A DNA stretch of 64,000 nucleotides, from assembly GCA_044354975.1 (NCBI GenBank), contig JBIKZA010000002.1, positions 1 to 64,000 on the forward strand, given 5' to 3'. The stretch comes from CAIZGX01 sp044354975 (GTDB taxonomy: Bacteria > Bacteroidota > Bacteroidia > Flavobacteriales_D > Sanyastnellaceae). Positions 9,259 through 16,613 of this stretch are shown here, one piece after another; the first letter of the stretch is position 1, and each line of letters opens with the position of its first letter. A program made the position numbers and the translations under genes. The notes beneath the pieces are model-generated. The model had not been told where the DNA came from and did no database searches. It saw nothing but the letters and a program-made list of their open reading frames with translations.

Positions 9259-9975
9259 TTATTGTTGAATTTGTATTTCGAATTGAAATACATCTGCTAA
9301 TTCTTGAAGAAGAATACGTTTGACCTCAACCATGTCCATTTCATGTCCCAATTCGTTTGAAAGGCTGGTTACTTTTTTATCTGTAATTCCGCAAGGCACA
9401 ATGTGGTTGAAGTAATTCAAATCTGTATTCACGTTGAACGCGAATCCATGCATAGTTAACCAACGGCTACACTTTACTCCGAGGGCGGCAATTTTGCGAG
9501 CTTTCTTCGGGTCATCGATATCTAGCCACACACCTGTCAGCCCGTCTATTCTTCCACCCACAATTCCGTAATGCGCAATGGTGCGAATGATGGCCTCTTC
9601 GAGGTAACGCATGTACTTGTGAATGTCTGTGAAGAAATGCTCGAGGTCTAAAAGCGGATAACCTACAATTTGTCCTGGACCGTGGTAGGTAATATCTCCG
9701 CCTCTGTTGATGGGATAATACGTTGCTCCTATCTCTTTGAGTTTCTCTTCGGAAACGAGCAAGTGAAAAGCGTCGCCGCTTTTTCCCAATGTGTATACGT
9801 GAGGATGTTCAACGAAGAGAAGAACATCTTCTGTTCCCTCTCCGTCGACTTTTCCTTCTAATCTGTTTTGAAGTTTTCGCTGAACATTTCGTTCAAACAG
9901 CTCTTCCTGAAAATCCCATGTTTCCTTGTAAGGCGCAAGACCTAAATCTCTGAAGGAAACAACGGGTTTACTCAT
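9259..9975 (-). CDS. lipB: Octanoyltransferase (lipoate biosynthesis)
   Basis: Transfers octanoyl from acyl carrier protein to lipoyl domains, the first step of endogenous lipoate synthesis. 238 residues with the LipB signature NRGGDITYHGPGQIVGYPL (about 90-108), the lysine region KIAALGVKCSRWLTMHGFA (about 165-183) and the catalytic cysteine in VPCGITDK (about 195). Length is normal. The ATG overlaps the stop of pgi/pmi by 4 bases, indicating a two-gene leftward operon. lipA is not in the window. Confidence 0.96.
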   Translation of the reverse strand: MSKPVVSFRDLGLAPYKETWDFQEELFERNVQRKLQNRLEGKVDGEGTEDVLLFVEHPHVYTLGKSGDAFHLLVSEEKLKEIGATYYPINRGGDITYHGPGQIVGYPLLDLEHFFTDIHKYMRYLEEAIIRTIAHYGIVGGRIDGLTGVWLDIDDPKKARKIAALGVKCSRWLTMHGFAFNVNTDLNYFNHIVPCGITDKKVTSLSNELGHEMDMVEVKRILLQELADVFQFEIQIQQ

Positions 9976-10955
9976 ATTTTCGAAAGCTCGTTTTTCAAGA
10001 AGATAATTGCTGGAATAGCTGTAGCATCTTCGTTACGCAATTCAGCAAGGTCTATTGTTAACCAATCTCCTAAGTGAATCAAGTAGCACGCTCTTTCAAG
10101 TCTGCTTGAACCTTTCGCGTGAATTTCAATAATCGTATCACACTTTTCACCCATTAATTTCTTACAGATGTCCATGCGAATTTGTGAACGCTTGTGATCG
10201 TCTTCTGTGCGAAGCATTAACACCGCCACGCGGTTGTCTCCGCCTGTCCAACCCACCAATTCGTTGTGGTTCATCTCTGGGAAAACGTGGTGCCAGCATA
10301 GCATTTTCGAGTTCTCGTTGATTTGTTGTCTCCAACGAATGGCAACGCCTTCGTAGCTTGCTTCGCTGTATAAAACTGGAATGCGAGAAACAATTTTCTC
10401 TGCAATTGATTTAGTCTCGGTGCGAATATTCACGATTTCAGCATGAATCAAATCGATTGAATTACTGATTTCAGCTTCGAAATTTCCGTTGTAAATTTTG
10501 TATGCCTTCAAAGTGAATAACACTTGAACAGAACTGTAACCGAACATACTTCTTGGAGGTTGTCCACCCGGAATGATGATGCAATTGTATCCGTCTGCCG
10601 CTGCTGCCGCCGCAATTCTGCCACCACTAGTGATGCAAGAAATGGTTGCGCCTTTTGCTTTTGCTTCGTTGTATGCTGCAACAGTTTCTTCTGTTTCTCC
10701 GCTATAGCTTGAAATAATAACCAATGTCTTCGGACCTACGAATGCAGGAAGAACGTAGTCGTTCGTGCAAATAATAGGCAGGCAGCAATCGTCTGCTACC
10801 AATTGAGAAACAATCTTTCCGCCGATACCCGAACCTCCTAAACCAGAGATCACTATGTTCTCAAATTGTTTGTCGGTGTTTGTGAATGTAGCACTTTGAC
10901 CAATTGCCAAGGCTTCTTTCAAATGTGTTGGAAAAGCTTCTACTAATGACTTCAT
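9972..10955 (-). CDS. Bifunctional phosphoglucose/phosphomannose isomerase
   Basis: 327 residues of the SIS-domain PGI/PMI family, interconverting fructose-6-phosphate with glucose-6-phosphate and mannose-6-phosphate. Seen: the first SIS loop SGLGGSGIGG (about 36-45), the phosphosugar-binding SSYSGETEETVAAY (about 86-99), RSMFGYSS, and the catalytic ENSKMLCWHHVFPEMNHNEL block (about 216-235). In this position it can feed both glycolysis and mannose-derived surface glycans; the latter is inference from the adjacent degraded glycan genes. A minus-strand TACATTCG box lies 18 bases upstream of the ATG. Confidence 0.92.
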   Translation of the reverse strand: MKSLVEAFPTHLKEALAIGQSATFTNTDKQFENIVISGLGGSGIGGKIVSQLVADDCCLPIICTNDYVLPAFVGPKTLVIISSYSGETEETVAAYNEAKAKGATISCITSGGRIAAAAAADGYNCIIIPGGQPPRSMFGYSSVQVLFTLKAYKIYNGNFEAEISNSIDLIHAEIVNIRTETKSIAEKIVSRIPVLYSEASYEGVAIRWRQQINENSKMLCWHHVFPEMNHNELVGWTGGDNRVAVLMLRTEDDHKRSQIRMDICKKLMGEKCDTIIEIHAKGSSRLERACYLIHLGDWLTIDLAELRNEDATAIPAIIFLKNELSKI

Positions 10956-10973
10956 ATTAAAAAATTTAAGATG

Positions 10974-10981
10974 CGAATGTA
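10974..10981 (-). promoter_or_regulatory. Probable -7 box TACATTCG for pgi/pmi-lipB
   Basis: Matches TAnnTTTG except for C at the seventh position; the ATG lies 18 bases downstream. It separates this operon from the degraded glycan segment. Confidence 0.4.
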
Positions 10982-10994
10982 CAATTCAATTGGG

Positions 10995-11280
10995 TTATTT
11001 CCTTCTTAGAACACCCTTCTCTTCGCAAAGTTTAGCCAAAGGGGCAAAATAAAACATTGCGGTTCCCTTTTTATCTGCTATGCTTAACAAATCGTGTTCA
11101 CCGTCTGACCAATTGATGAGGTGCATCATGTTGTGCACCATTTGACGCTGGTCTGTGTTCGGCATGTTTGAACTCGGATACAATCCACGTTTACCCAATT
11201 GCGGTTCTCCATATTGAACAACAGCTTCGTAAGTTTCGTTTATCTCAAGGGCCAACACCATTTGAAATAAAATTTCACTA
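10995..11280 (-). pseudogene. C-terminal remnant of a DUF4910 aminopeptidase-like protein
   Basis: The minus-strand frame from about 11280 to 10995 gives about 95 residues. They include YGEPQLGKRGLYPS and a winged-helix-like end (MMHLINWSDGEHDLLSIADK, then CEEKGVLRRK), which I recognise as the last part of DUF4910/M28-like aminopeptidase-domain proteins found in surface-glycan clusters. The catalytic domain, normally over 300 residues, is missing. Immediately upstream, in another frame, is the head of a cytidylyltransferase, so two genes appear joined out of frame by a deletion. The ATG at 11261 may allow 88 residues to be made, but no activity is expected. The family call is from memory of the motif. 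Confidence 0.6.
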
Positions 11281-11710
11281 CTTCCACATCGAATCCATCT
11301 TCTAAAAAAAGCGGATCTTCGTTGCTGTTGGAAAACAGGTCTACACCGAATTTCACAAATTGCTCATACACCCAATCGACGGTGCTTCCATGATGAGTGG
11401 GGCAATCGCTAGTAAGTCGAATGATGTTGTCGCCTTCTTTCGCTTCAAAATATTTCGCTGCTGAATAAAATCGATCAAGCACATCCCAATCGGAACCTCT
11501 AAAGACTAAAATGTTGTTTTGATTGCAATAATTTTCAAGTGCGTCGTCTTCAACATTCGTGGATGTTACCACTGCAATTTTATCGATACATTTCGCTTGA
11601 GAAACACGATTGATGAGAGTTTGAATAATTGGAATGCCGTTTATTTCCTTCAGGACTTTTCCTGGCAATCGGGTCGAACCCTTGCGGGCTTGAAGCAACG
11701 CTAAATTCAT
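11240..11710 (-). pseudogene. Truncated cytidylyltransferase (SpsF/acylneuraminate type)
   Basis: The 156-residue frame begins like CMP-sugar synthases: LLQARKGSTRLPGKVLKEI (residues 4-22) is the nucleotide-binding loop, followed by DKIAVVTSTNVEDD, VFRGSDWDVLDRFY and NIIRLTSDCPT (about 94-104). After EDGFDVEVVKF (about 137-147) homology stops and 9 unrelated residues precede TGA/TAA. Normal members have about 240 residues, so roughly the last 90 are lost. The ATG overlaps the GNAT stop (11707-11710), preserving the original operon spacing. Probably non-functional; a sequencing indel alone would not explain the different family of the downstream piece. Confidence 0.7.
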
Positions 11711-12306
11711 TTATTAGAATTTAAAAAATCGTTACGCATTTGGATATATTCCGTGGTTTTTCCAACGGTGTAATCTGTTTGTTCCGCAGGAAAATATTTC
11801 GGGTTGAAACAAGAGATTAACACTTGATCCATGTTTTTTTCGTTTACAAAAAAACGTCCGCGGTTCACTCCTTCAACCACCCAGCCTGCCTTCCAGTATG
11901 CCTTCAGACTGCCTATATTTCCGGCATGAACATCGCCAGTTAATTTCCGAATATCGTATTTGTCGAACGCTAGTTGAGAACCCAACGCAATGGCTTCAGT
12001 GGCCAATCCTTTTCCCCATTCATTTCGATCCCCAATAACACACGGCAGATCTGCAATTCTGTATTTCGGATGAATAGGTCCCACTTTCAAATTACCAATG
12101 TGCTTATCGTTTTCAACCAAACAGATGGCATGCATGAAATAAGCACCTGTCGACCTTCTTTCTTAGATATAGCTTTGAATAGATTCTATTGTAAGACTTT
12201 TGCCGTTCACGTGCAGAAAGGCTGTTACCTCTTCGTCTGAGAACCACTCGAGATAGGTTTCGTTGACATCTGAAAAATCTAACGGCCTCAAGTAAACTCT
12301 GCTCAT
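11707..12306 (-). pseudogene. GNAT N-acetyltransferase interrupted by an in-frame TAA
   Basis: From the ATG at 12306, which overlaps the kinase stop as ATGA, the frame reads MSRVYLRPLDFSDVNETYLE (residues 1-20) and continues as a RimJ-like GNAT until a TAA at 12163-12165 (codon 48). The same frame then continues with ERRSTGAYFMHAICLVENDK and the acetyl-CoA loop region DRNEWGKGLATEAIALG, and ends at 11707. Both halves are needed for one normal acetyltransferase of about 200 residues. The downstream ATG at 12135 would give 142 residues without the N-terminal substrate-binding part. It is either a recent nonsense mutation, a sequencing error or a read-through case. The likely original role is sugar N-acylation in a glycan pathway. 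Confidence 0.75.
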
Positions 12307-14747
12307 AATTTGTGCTTCACGTTGAGTTGTTCTTGTGAATTCAACATGCGCTCATTGTCCTTGGCCTTACCTTCCTCACCATAACCGTAGCCATAGCCGT
12401 AGCCATAGCCATAGCCATAGCCATAGCCATAGCCATAGCCGTAGCGATAAGCGTACTTACCGTAGTAGTACCTCCAGCGCTTTTGCTTTATGTTATTTAA
12501 GAGAATACTTGTGTTGGATATACTGTTTTGGGTTAATATATCCTCGAGATAACTCACCCCTTGCTTGGTGGCCTTGAGCGTATTCATAACCAAAATACCT
12601 CGGTCTACTTTAGACAACAGCATCAAGCTGTCTGTAATAAGCATAATCGGCGGAGTATCTATAATTACGTAGTCATAACGCTTCAATCCTTCCGCTAGAA
12701 GTTCATCTACTCTGGAGTTTAGCAAAAGCTCAGAAGCATTCGGAGGAACGGGGCCCGCAAGGATAATATCCAAATTCTCTATGTCGGACTGGAAGACCAA
12801 ATCGTCAAAGCTAGCCTTTCCAATTAGATATGTACTCACCCCTTGTGCGTTTGTTGTGCGGAACATCTTATGGACTTTTGGCTTGTGTAAGTCAAAGTCT
12901 AAGAGCAGCACCTTCTTCGATGCTTTCGCCAAAGTGGCCGCAAGATTTGTTGAAATAAATGTTTTTCCTTCTCCTGGGTGGAGCGATGAAATCAAGATAA
13001 GACTGTGTCCACCATCTGGAAGAAGGTATTGCAAATTCGTTCGAAGGGTTCGGAAAGCTTCACTTACATTTCCACGTGGGTTAGCATCGATGGCGATAGG
13101 ATCTCTTTCAATTTCTTCGTAATTCGGAATACCACTAATGACAGGAAGTTTCGTCAATTGCTTCAATTCACGTAAGTGCTCGATATGTTCAAAGAAGATC
13201 ATACGAATAAGTCCAATAATCAACGAAACTAATATCCCGATACCAATCCAGAGGTAAATTATGCTCTGACGATCTGGGCCTACAACTCCCATGTTGCGCG
13301 CTGCTTCAATAACACTTGTTTGAGGAATGATCGCCGCGCGAGCAATGACAGTGTTGGCTTTCTTTTCTAACAAGAACGTATAGAGCTCTTCATTCACTTT
13401 CAACTTGCGCTCAATAGACATTAAGTCTCGCTCACTTTTTGGAATGTTTGCTAACTCAGCCTCCAAATCTAAAATCTGCAATTTCAAATCTGCAATTCGC
13501 TGATCAATGGCCACCTTGGTGTCCTTGGTGTATTTGAAAATACTATTCCGAATGGTTTGCAGCGTTGAATCTACGCGTTGAACACGTTTGTCTGGCGCTT
13601 TAACATCTACCAATAACGAGCTTCTTTTTTGTTTCAGTTGGAAGAGATCCTTCACCAATTCTGTTAAGGTTACGTCTTCTTCTCGCAAATAATTCATTGG
13701 AGGAATAACAGCGCGATCTGGTTCTTTCAACAAGAAATTCTCAAGACCCTGAATCGACTCTCTTCTCAATTGCAAATCACGCAGCGTAACATCGGAAGTC
13801 GTCAACGCCGCAAATGCCGCATCTTGCTCTTTACTTAAATCGAGAATATCTCGAGCATCTTTAAACAGCTCCATTGCCAATTCCAACGAATCAATAATTT
13901 TTACGATTTTATTGATCTGAATGTCAATGTAGGATTGAGTATTTTCATTAATCGCAATTTCATTGTACAACGTATAGTCGATGTACACTTTTGCTAGCGT
14001 ATCCAAAAACGTCTTTGACCGCGAAGGCAGTTCATCTTGACAAGTCAAGGTAAGAATACTCGTATACTCTACATTCTCAATGGCAAGAGCTCCCATGTAT
14101 TTGTCGACCAACTGCTTCATAGGCCTTACCCGAATCTGGAAGCTTTGATCAGTCACTGTTGAAAATCTTGATTCATCGACATGCTCAGCGAGATCTAACT
14201 GAATAGTAAACAATTGCTCCGCGTACTCCTTCCCAAATTCATATGTAGCGGATGTTAGTTTACCTGCATATTCATAACTGAGTTCATAATGGCCAATGTC
14301 TGAAGCCTTAATGTTTAAGGGTACATTGTACATACCGGAAGCCATTTTTTTCCAGTCGCATGTAATTTTAATAGCATCGAACTCGTCTACTTGTAAGGTC
14401 TTTACCCTTCCAACTAGAAAATAAGAAATGGTGTAATCTAATTTCTCCAGACTCTTTTCAACGATGTCATAAGAGGCGATAATTCTCTTTTGGTTAGTAA
14501 CGTCTTGCATAAGCGAGATATACCCCAATTCACTGTACATACTTTTTTGATAATCGTATGTCTCAGAGGAACGCAATAAAATTTCAGTCTTGGCGGCATA
14601 TATGCTCGGAAGCCTGTGAGTGTAGAAGTAAGCGGCTACGAATGCAATGAGGGCACAACCCACAATCCAAAACCAACTTTTGTTCAGGAACCGCATTATC
14701 GGCCTTAGGTCGTCAGCGTCTAGAAAATTCGATTTAGTTTCTGCCAT
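12303..14747 (-). CDS. Wzc-type polysaccharide co-polymerase / BY-kinase with Tyr-Gly tail
   Basis: An inner-membrane tyrosine autokinase controlling exopolysaccharide or capsule polymerisation and export. 814 residues: a Wzz domain flanked by two TM segments (about 24-43 and 496-520), long periplasmic coiled coils (about 260-460), then a cytoplasmic P-loop domain with Walker A SLHPGEGKTF (about 590), Walker A' VLLLDFDLHKPK and Walker B YVIIDTPP. The C-terminal tail (about 760-790) is a run of alternating Tyr and Gly, far more regular than usual Tyr clusters. I start at the ATG at 14747, because the TTG at 14768 lies inside the -7 box. It is divergent from the exosortase operon; the stop overlaps the GNAT start. 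Confidence 0.93.
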   Translation of the reverse strand: MAETKSNFLDADDLRPIMRFLNKSWFWIVGCALIAFVAAYFYTHRLPSIYAAKTEILLRSSETYDYQKSMYSELGYISLMQDVTNQKRIIASYDIVEKSLEKLDYTISYFLVGRVKTLQVDEFDAIKITCDWKKMASGMYNVPLNIKASDIGHYELSYEYAGKLTSATYEFGKEYAEQLFTIQLDLAEHVDESRFSTVTDQSFQIRVRPMKQLVDKYMGALAIENVEYTSILTLTCQDELPSRSKTFLDTLAKVYIDYTLYNEIAINENTQSYIDIQINKIVKIIDSLELAMELFKDARDILDLSKEQDAAFAALTTSDVTLRDLQLRRESIQGLENFLLKEPDRAVIPPMNYLREEDVTLTELVKDLFQLKQKRSSLLVDVKAPDKRVQRVDSTLQTIRNSIFKYTKDTKVAIDQRIADLKLQILDLEAELANIPKSERDLMSIERKLKVNEELYTFLLEKKANTVIARAAIIPQTSVIEAARNMGVVGPDRQSIIYLWIGIGILVSLIIGLIRMIFFEHIEHLRELKQLTKLPVISGIPNYEEIERDPIAIDANPRGNVSEAFRTLRTNLQYLLPDGGHSLILISSLHPGEGKTFISTNLAATLAKASKKVLLLDFDLHKPKVHKMFRTTNAQGVSTYLIGKASFDDLVFQSDIENLDIILAGPVPPNASELLLNSRVDELLAEGLKRYDYVIIDTPPIMLITDSLMLLSKVDRGILVMNTLKATKQGVSYLEDILTQNSISNTSILLNNIKQKRWRYYYGKYAYRYGYGYGYGYGYGYGYGYGYGYGEEGKAKDNERMLNSQEQLNVKHKL
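12381..12446. repeat. Hexanucleotide microsatellite encoding (Gly-Tyr)n
   Basis: Eleven consecutive 6-bp units of the form (A/G)TA(G/A)CC on the plus strand. Six identical ATAGCC units run at 12405-12440; the other units differ by third-position A/G or one C/A change. On the minus strand each unit is a Gly-Tyr dipeptide near the kinase C-terminus. Because the unit is 6 bp, gain or loss of units never shifts the frame. Confidence 0.97.
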
Positions 14748-14765
14748 GGGTTCTTTCGCGAGTGA

Positions 14766-14773
14766 CAAATATA
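14766..14773 (-). promoter_or_regulatory. -7 box TATATTTG for the Wzc-type kinase gene
   Basis: An exact TAnnTTTG on the minus strand, 18 bases before the ATG at 14747. It rules out the TTG at 14768 as the start and forms a divergent pair with the box at 14836. Confidence 0.6.
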
Positions 14774-14835
14774 AAGGAAGAGAGGCAATAATGAAGATTT
14801 TAGACCGAATGGGGGTGGAAATAATTAAAGTCTAT

Positions 14836-14843
14836 TATATTTG
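14836..14843 (+). promoter_or_regulatory. -7 box TATATTTG for the PID-CTERM/exosortase operon
   Basis: An exact TAnnTTTG with only 4 bases to the ATG at 14848, suggesting a leaderless transcript. The divergent kinase box lies 62 bases away, so one regulator could act on both. Confidence 0.6.
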
Positions 14844-14847
14844 CAGC

Positions 14848-15075
14848 ATGAACCGTTATAGAAAATTACTCGTTTTGTCAATTTTCATTTTCTGTATTGC
14901 AGCTATTGGAATTTGTCAGGCGCCTCCAACTCCGCCTAGCGGTGATGCTGCGCCATGTGGTGGTCCCTTCGGAACAGTTTGTCCCATCGACGGCGGAATT
15001 AGCCTTTTAATAGCCGCTGGAGCAGCCCTTGGAGGAAAAAAAGCCTTCGACCTTAAAAAGAAAAAAGCTTCTTAA
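14848..15075 (+). CDS. Small secreted protein with PID-CTERM-like sorting segment
   Basis: 75 residues. It has an N-terminal signal peptide (MNRYRKLLVLSIFIFCIAAI, cleavage likely near GICQA, residue 24), then only about 25 residues of mature chain rich in Pro/Gly with two cysteines (PCGGPFGTVC). A tripartite C-terminus follows: the short motif PIDGG, a hydrophobic stretch (ISLLIAAGAALGG) and a basic tail (KKAFDLKKKKAS). This layout is that of an exosortase substrate and resembles the PID-CTERM sorting signal of Bacteroidota (from memory). The exosortase gene starts 8 bases downstream. The mature peptide would be very short, so it could be a scaffold, a glycan anchor or a signal. The start is set by the -7 box 4 bases upstream. 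Confidence 0.8.
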   Translation: MNRYRKLLVLSIFIFCIAAIGICQAPPTPPSGDAAPCGGPFGTVCPIDGGISLLIAAGAALGGKKAFDLKKKKAS

Positions 15076-15083
15076 AATATTCA

Positions 15084-15611
15084 GTGAAAAATCCACTCAT
15101 CCGATTTTTTGTCATTGGTACCATCCTTTATTTCGGATGGTATTTTTTTTATGAGCTTTATTTATTGCCTGCTACTGCCATTGACGAAATACTTGTAGAT
15201 TTTCTTGTTCAATCCGCTGAAGCGTTATTGAAACTGCTCAACTTCTCCATGCGTATTTTCGACGATGGCCTTTATCGCAATCACATTGCTATTGACGGAA
15301 CAGCGGGTGTAACTGTAGGTGCTCCTTGCGACGGAATGATACTCATGGCGCTTTTTATCATTTTCGTTGTAGCGTATCCTGGAACCAATAAAAACAGACT
15401 TTGGTTTCTTCCGCTTGGACTGTTCGTTATCCAGTTCATGAATGTTCTGCGCATTATGGCCCTTGCTTTCATTGTTTATTGGAACGAAGACTATCTCGCA
15501 TTCAATCACGACTACACGTTCACCGCTTTGGTTTACGCCGTTGTATTTGCCTTCTGGTGGTGGTGGTCGAAGATGTATGTCACTGCAAATGGCAATTCCG
15601 AAGAAAAATAA
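15084..15611 (+). CDS. Exosortase family protein (XrtF/XrtX-like)
   Basis: A predicted cytoplasmic-membrane transpeptidase that cleaves and re-attaches C-terminally tagged proteins. 175 residues, GTG start, about five TM segments. The invariant exosortase triad is visible: Cys82 in VGAPCDGMI, Arg123 in MNVLRIMAL and His142 in FNHDYTFTA. Size matches the compact Bacteroidota exosortases rather than the EpsI-fused proteobacterial form. It follows the PID-CTERM-like protein by 8 bases and precedes a membrane protein whose start overlaps its end. I cannot choose between XrtF and XrtX subfamilies by eye. Confidence 0.85.
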   Translation: MKNPLIRFFVIGTILYFGWYFFYELYLLPATAIDEILVDFLVQSAEALLKLLNFSMRIFDDGLYRNHIAIDGTAGVTVGAPCDGMILMALFIIFVVAYPGTNKNRLWFLPLGLFVIQFMNVLRIMALAFIVYWNEDYLAFNHDYTFTALVYAVVFAFWWWWSKMYVTANGNSEEK

Positions 15612-16131
15612 ATTCATACTCGTTGCGATAGCTATCGCGATGATTGGTCTTGGCTTTTACCAAGAGCAAGCCAAGGTGAATGTGAATTTCATTCTTGAAA
15701 AAGGCACTCGACTTCCCGGCTTTTTCGAACAAAACACTGAGACCAAGATTCAATGGTTAAGTGCCGAGAAAAGCAAATCGAATTTCGATTATTACTACAG
15801 TCACGAAACCATAGAATGGCTTTATTCTTTCAACCAAGGTGAACTCACGAAATTAAAATGGATCATCACTTTCGCTTCTATTGCTGCATTCACTTTTTTG
15901 AATATTCTCGCGCTTCGCTTTCTTCAATTCAATAAAAAAGAAATTCAATTGTTTTTATTGGTGGAAGGGGTCTGTCTGATTCTCGCTATAATGGCTTTCA
16001 TTCTCGGGAAGATCACTCATCAGAACGAAGCTGTATATCCGGCCGTGCGCGGTATCATGGGTATTGTGCAGTCGCCCGTGTTGGTGCTGATTTTCATTCC
16101 AGCAAAAAAATTATTCAATCGATCTTTCTAA
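15589..16131 (+). CDS. Exosortase-associated membrane protein
   Basis: 180 residues starting at the ATG at 15589, inside the last 23 bases of the exosortase gene. It has an N-terminal TM anchor (about 8-25), a soluble stretch of about 60 residues facing the periplasm (LPGFFEQNTETKIQWLSAEK), then three hydrophobic segments (about 88-110, 118-140 and 158-172). The position and the FLNILALRF segment resemble the exosortase-system-associated proteins encoded next to Bacteroidota exosortases; this is inference from context and topology. Possible roles are substrate presentation or lipid-partner recognition. Confidence 0.65.
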   Translation: MAIPKKNKFILVAIAIAMIGLGFYQEQAKVNVNFILEKGTRLPGFFEQNTETKIQWLSAEKSKSNFDYYYSHETIEWLYSFNQGELTKLKWIITFASIAAFTFLNILALRFLQFNKKEIQLFLLVEGVCLILAIMAFILGKITHQNEAVYPAVRGIMGIVQSPVLVLIFIPAKKLFNRSF

Positions 16132-16133
16132 TT

Positions 16134-16613
16134 ATGGAAATTCAACTTGCGCCTCATGCTAGACTTTGGGTCTTCACTTCAAACAAATTGCTTTCATCAG
16201 AACAAGGCTCGTTCATTGTATCTGAATTGAAACAATTTCTTGAAGGTTGGAACAATCATGGAAAGGCGATGGCGGGACAAGCTTGGATTGAAATGAACCG
16301 TATTTTAGTTGTTGCTGCCGATGAAAACATTATGCTCGCTTCGGGGTGCAGCATAGATAAATTGAACCGAGAAGTGCTTCGCATTAGCGATGCTTTGGGT
16401 GTGAACTTGTTCGATCGATTAACCGTTCTGTTCCAAGAAAATAACGAGATTCAAACGGAGGGCATTGCTCAGTTTTGGGCACTCAGAAAAGCAAATCGCT
16501 TAACAGATGACACACTGGTTCTTGATACAACAGTGGCGTCTTTCGGTGAATGGGAATCCTCAAAGTGGAAGCCATTCGCGCAGACCTGGCACAAGGATAT
16601 GTACGGCAGATAA
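16134..16613 (+). CDS. Conserved Bacteroidota protein of unknown function
   Basis: 159 residues, starting 2 bases after the exosortase-associated gene and so in the same operon. It matches a family often labelled ABC transporter ATPase in databases, but there is no Walker A, signature or Walker B motif, so that name is not justified. Seen: RLWVFTSNKLLSSEQGSFI, a central AGQAWIEMNRILVVAADEN and a conserved ASGCSIDKLNREV with a single Cys (about residue 82), then NLFDRLTVLF. It is a soluble alpha/beta protein. A conserved GCSID could be a functional site. A role in the exosortase pathway is suggested only by co-transcription. Confidence 0.75.
   Translation: MEIQLAPHARLWVFTSNKLLSSEQGSFIVSELKQFLEGWNNHGKAMAGQAWIEMNRILVVAADENIMLASGCSIDKLNREVLRISDALGVNLFDRLTVLFQENNEIQTEGIAQFWALRKANRLTDDTLVLDTTVASFGEWESSKWKPFAQTWHKDMYGR

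Noticed and set aside
12381..12446. Short tandem repeat as a CRISPR array
   Set aside because: Units are 6 bp without spacers and code for a dipeptide.
12335..12577. Plus-strand frame with a Ser-His repeat
   Set aside because: It is the complement of the Gly-Tyr repeat of the kinase gene; no start or promoter, shadow frame.
14748..14768. TTG start for the kinase at 14768
   Set aside because: The codon is inside the -7 box; the ATG at 14747 fits the promoter.
16134..16613. ABC transporter ATPase annotation
   Set aside because: No Walker A, signature or Walker B motif is visible.
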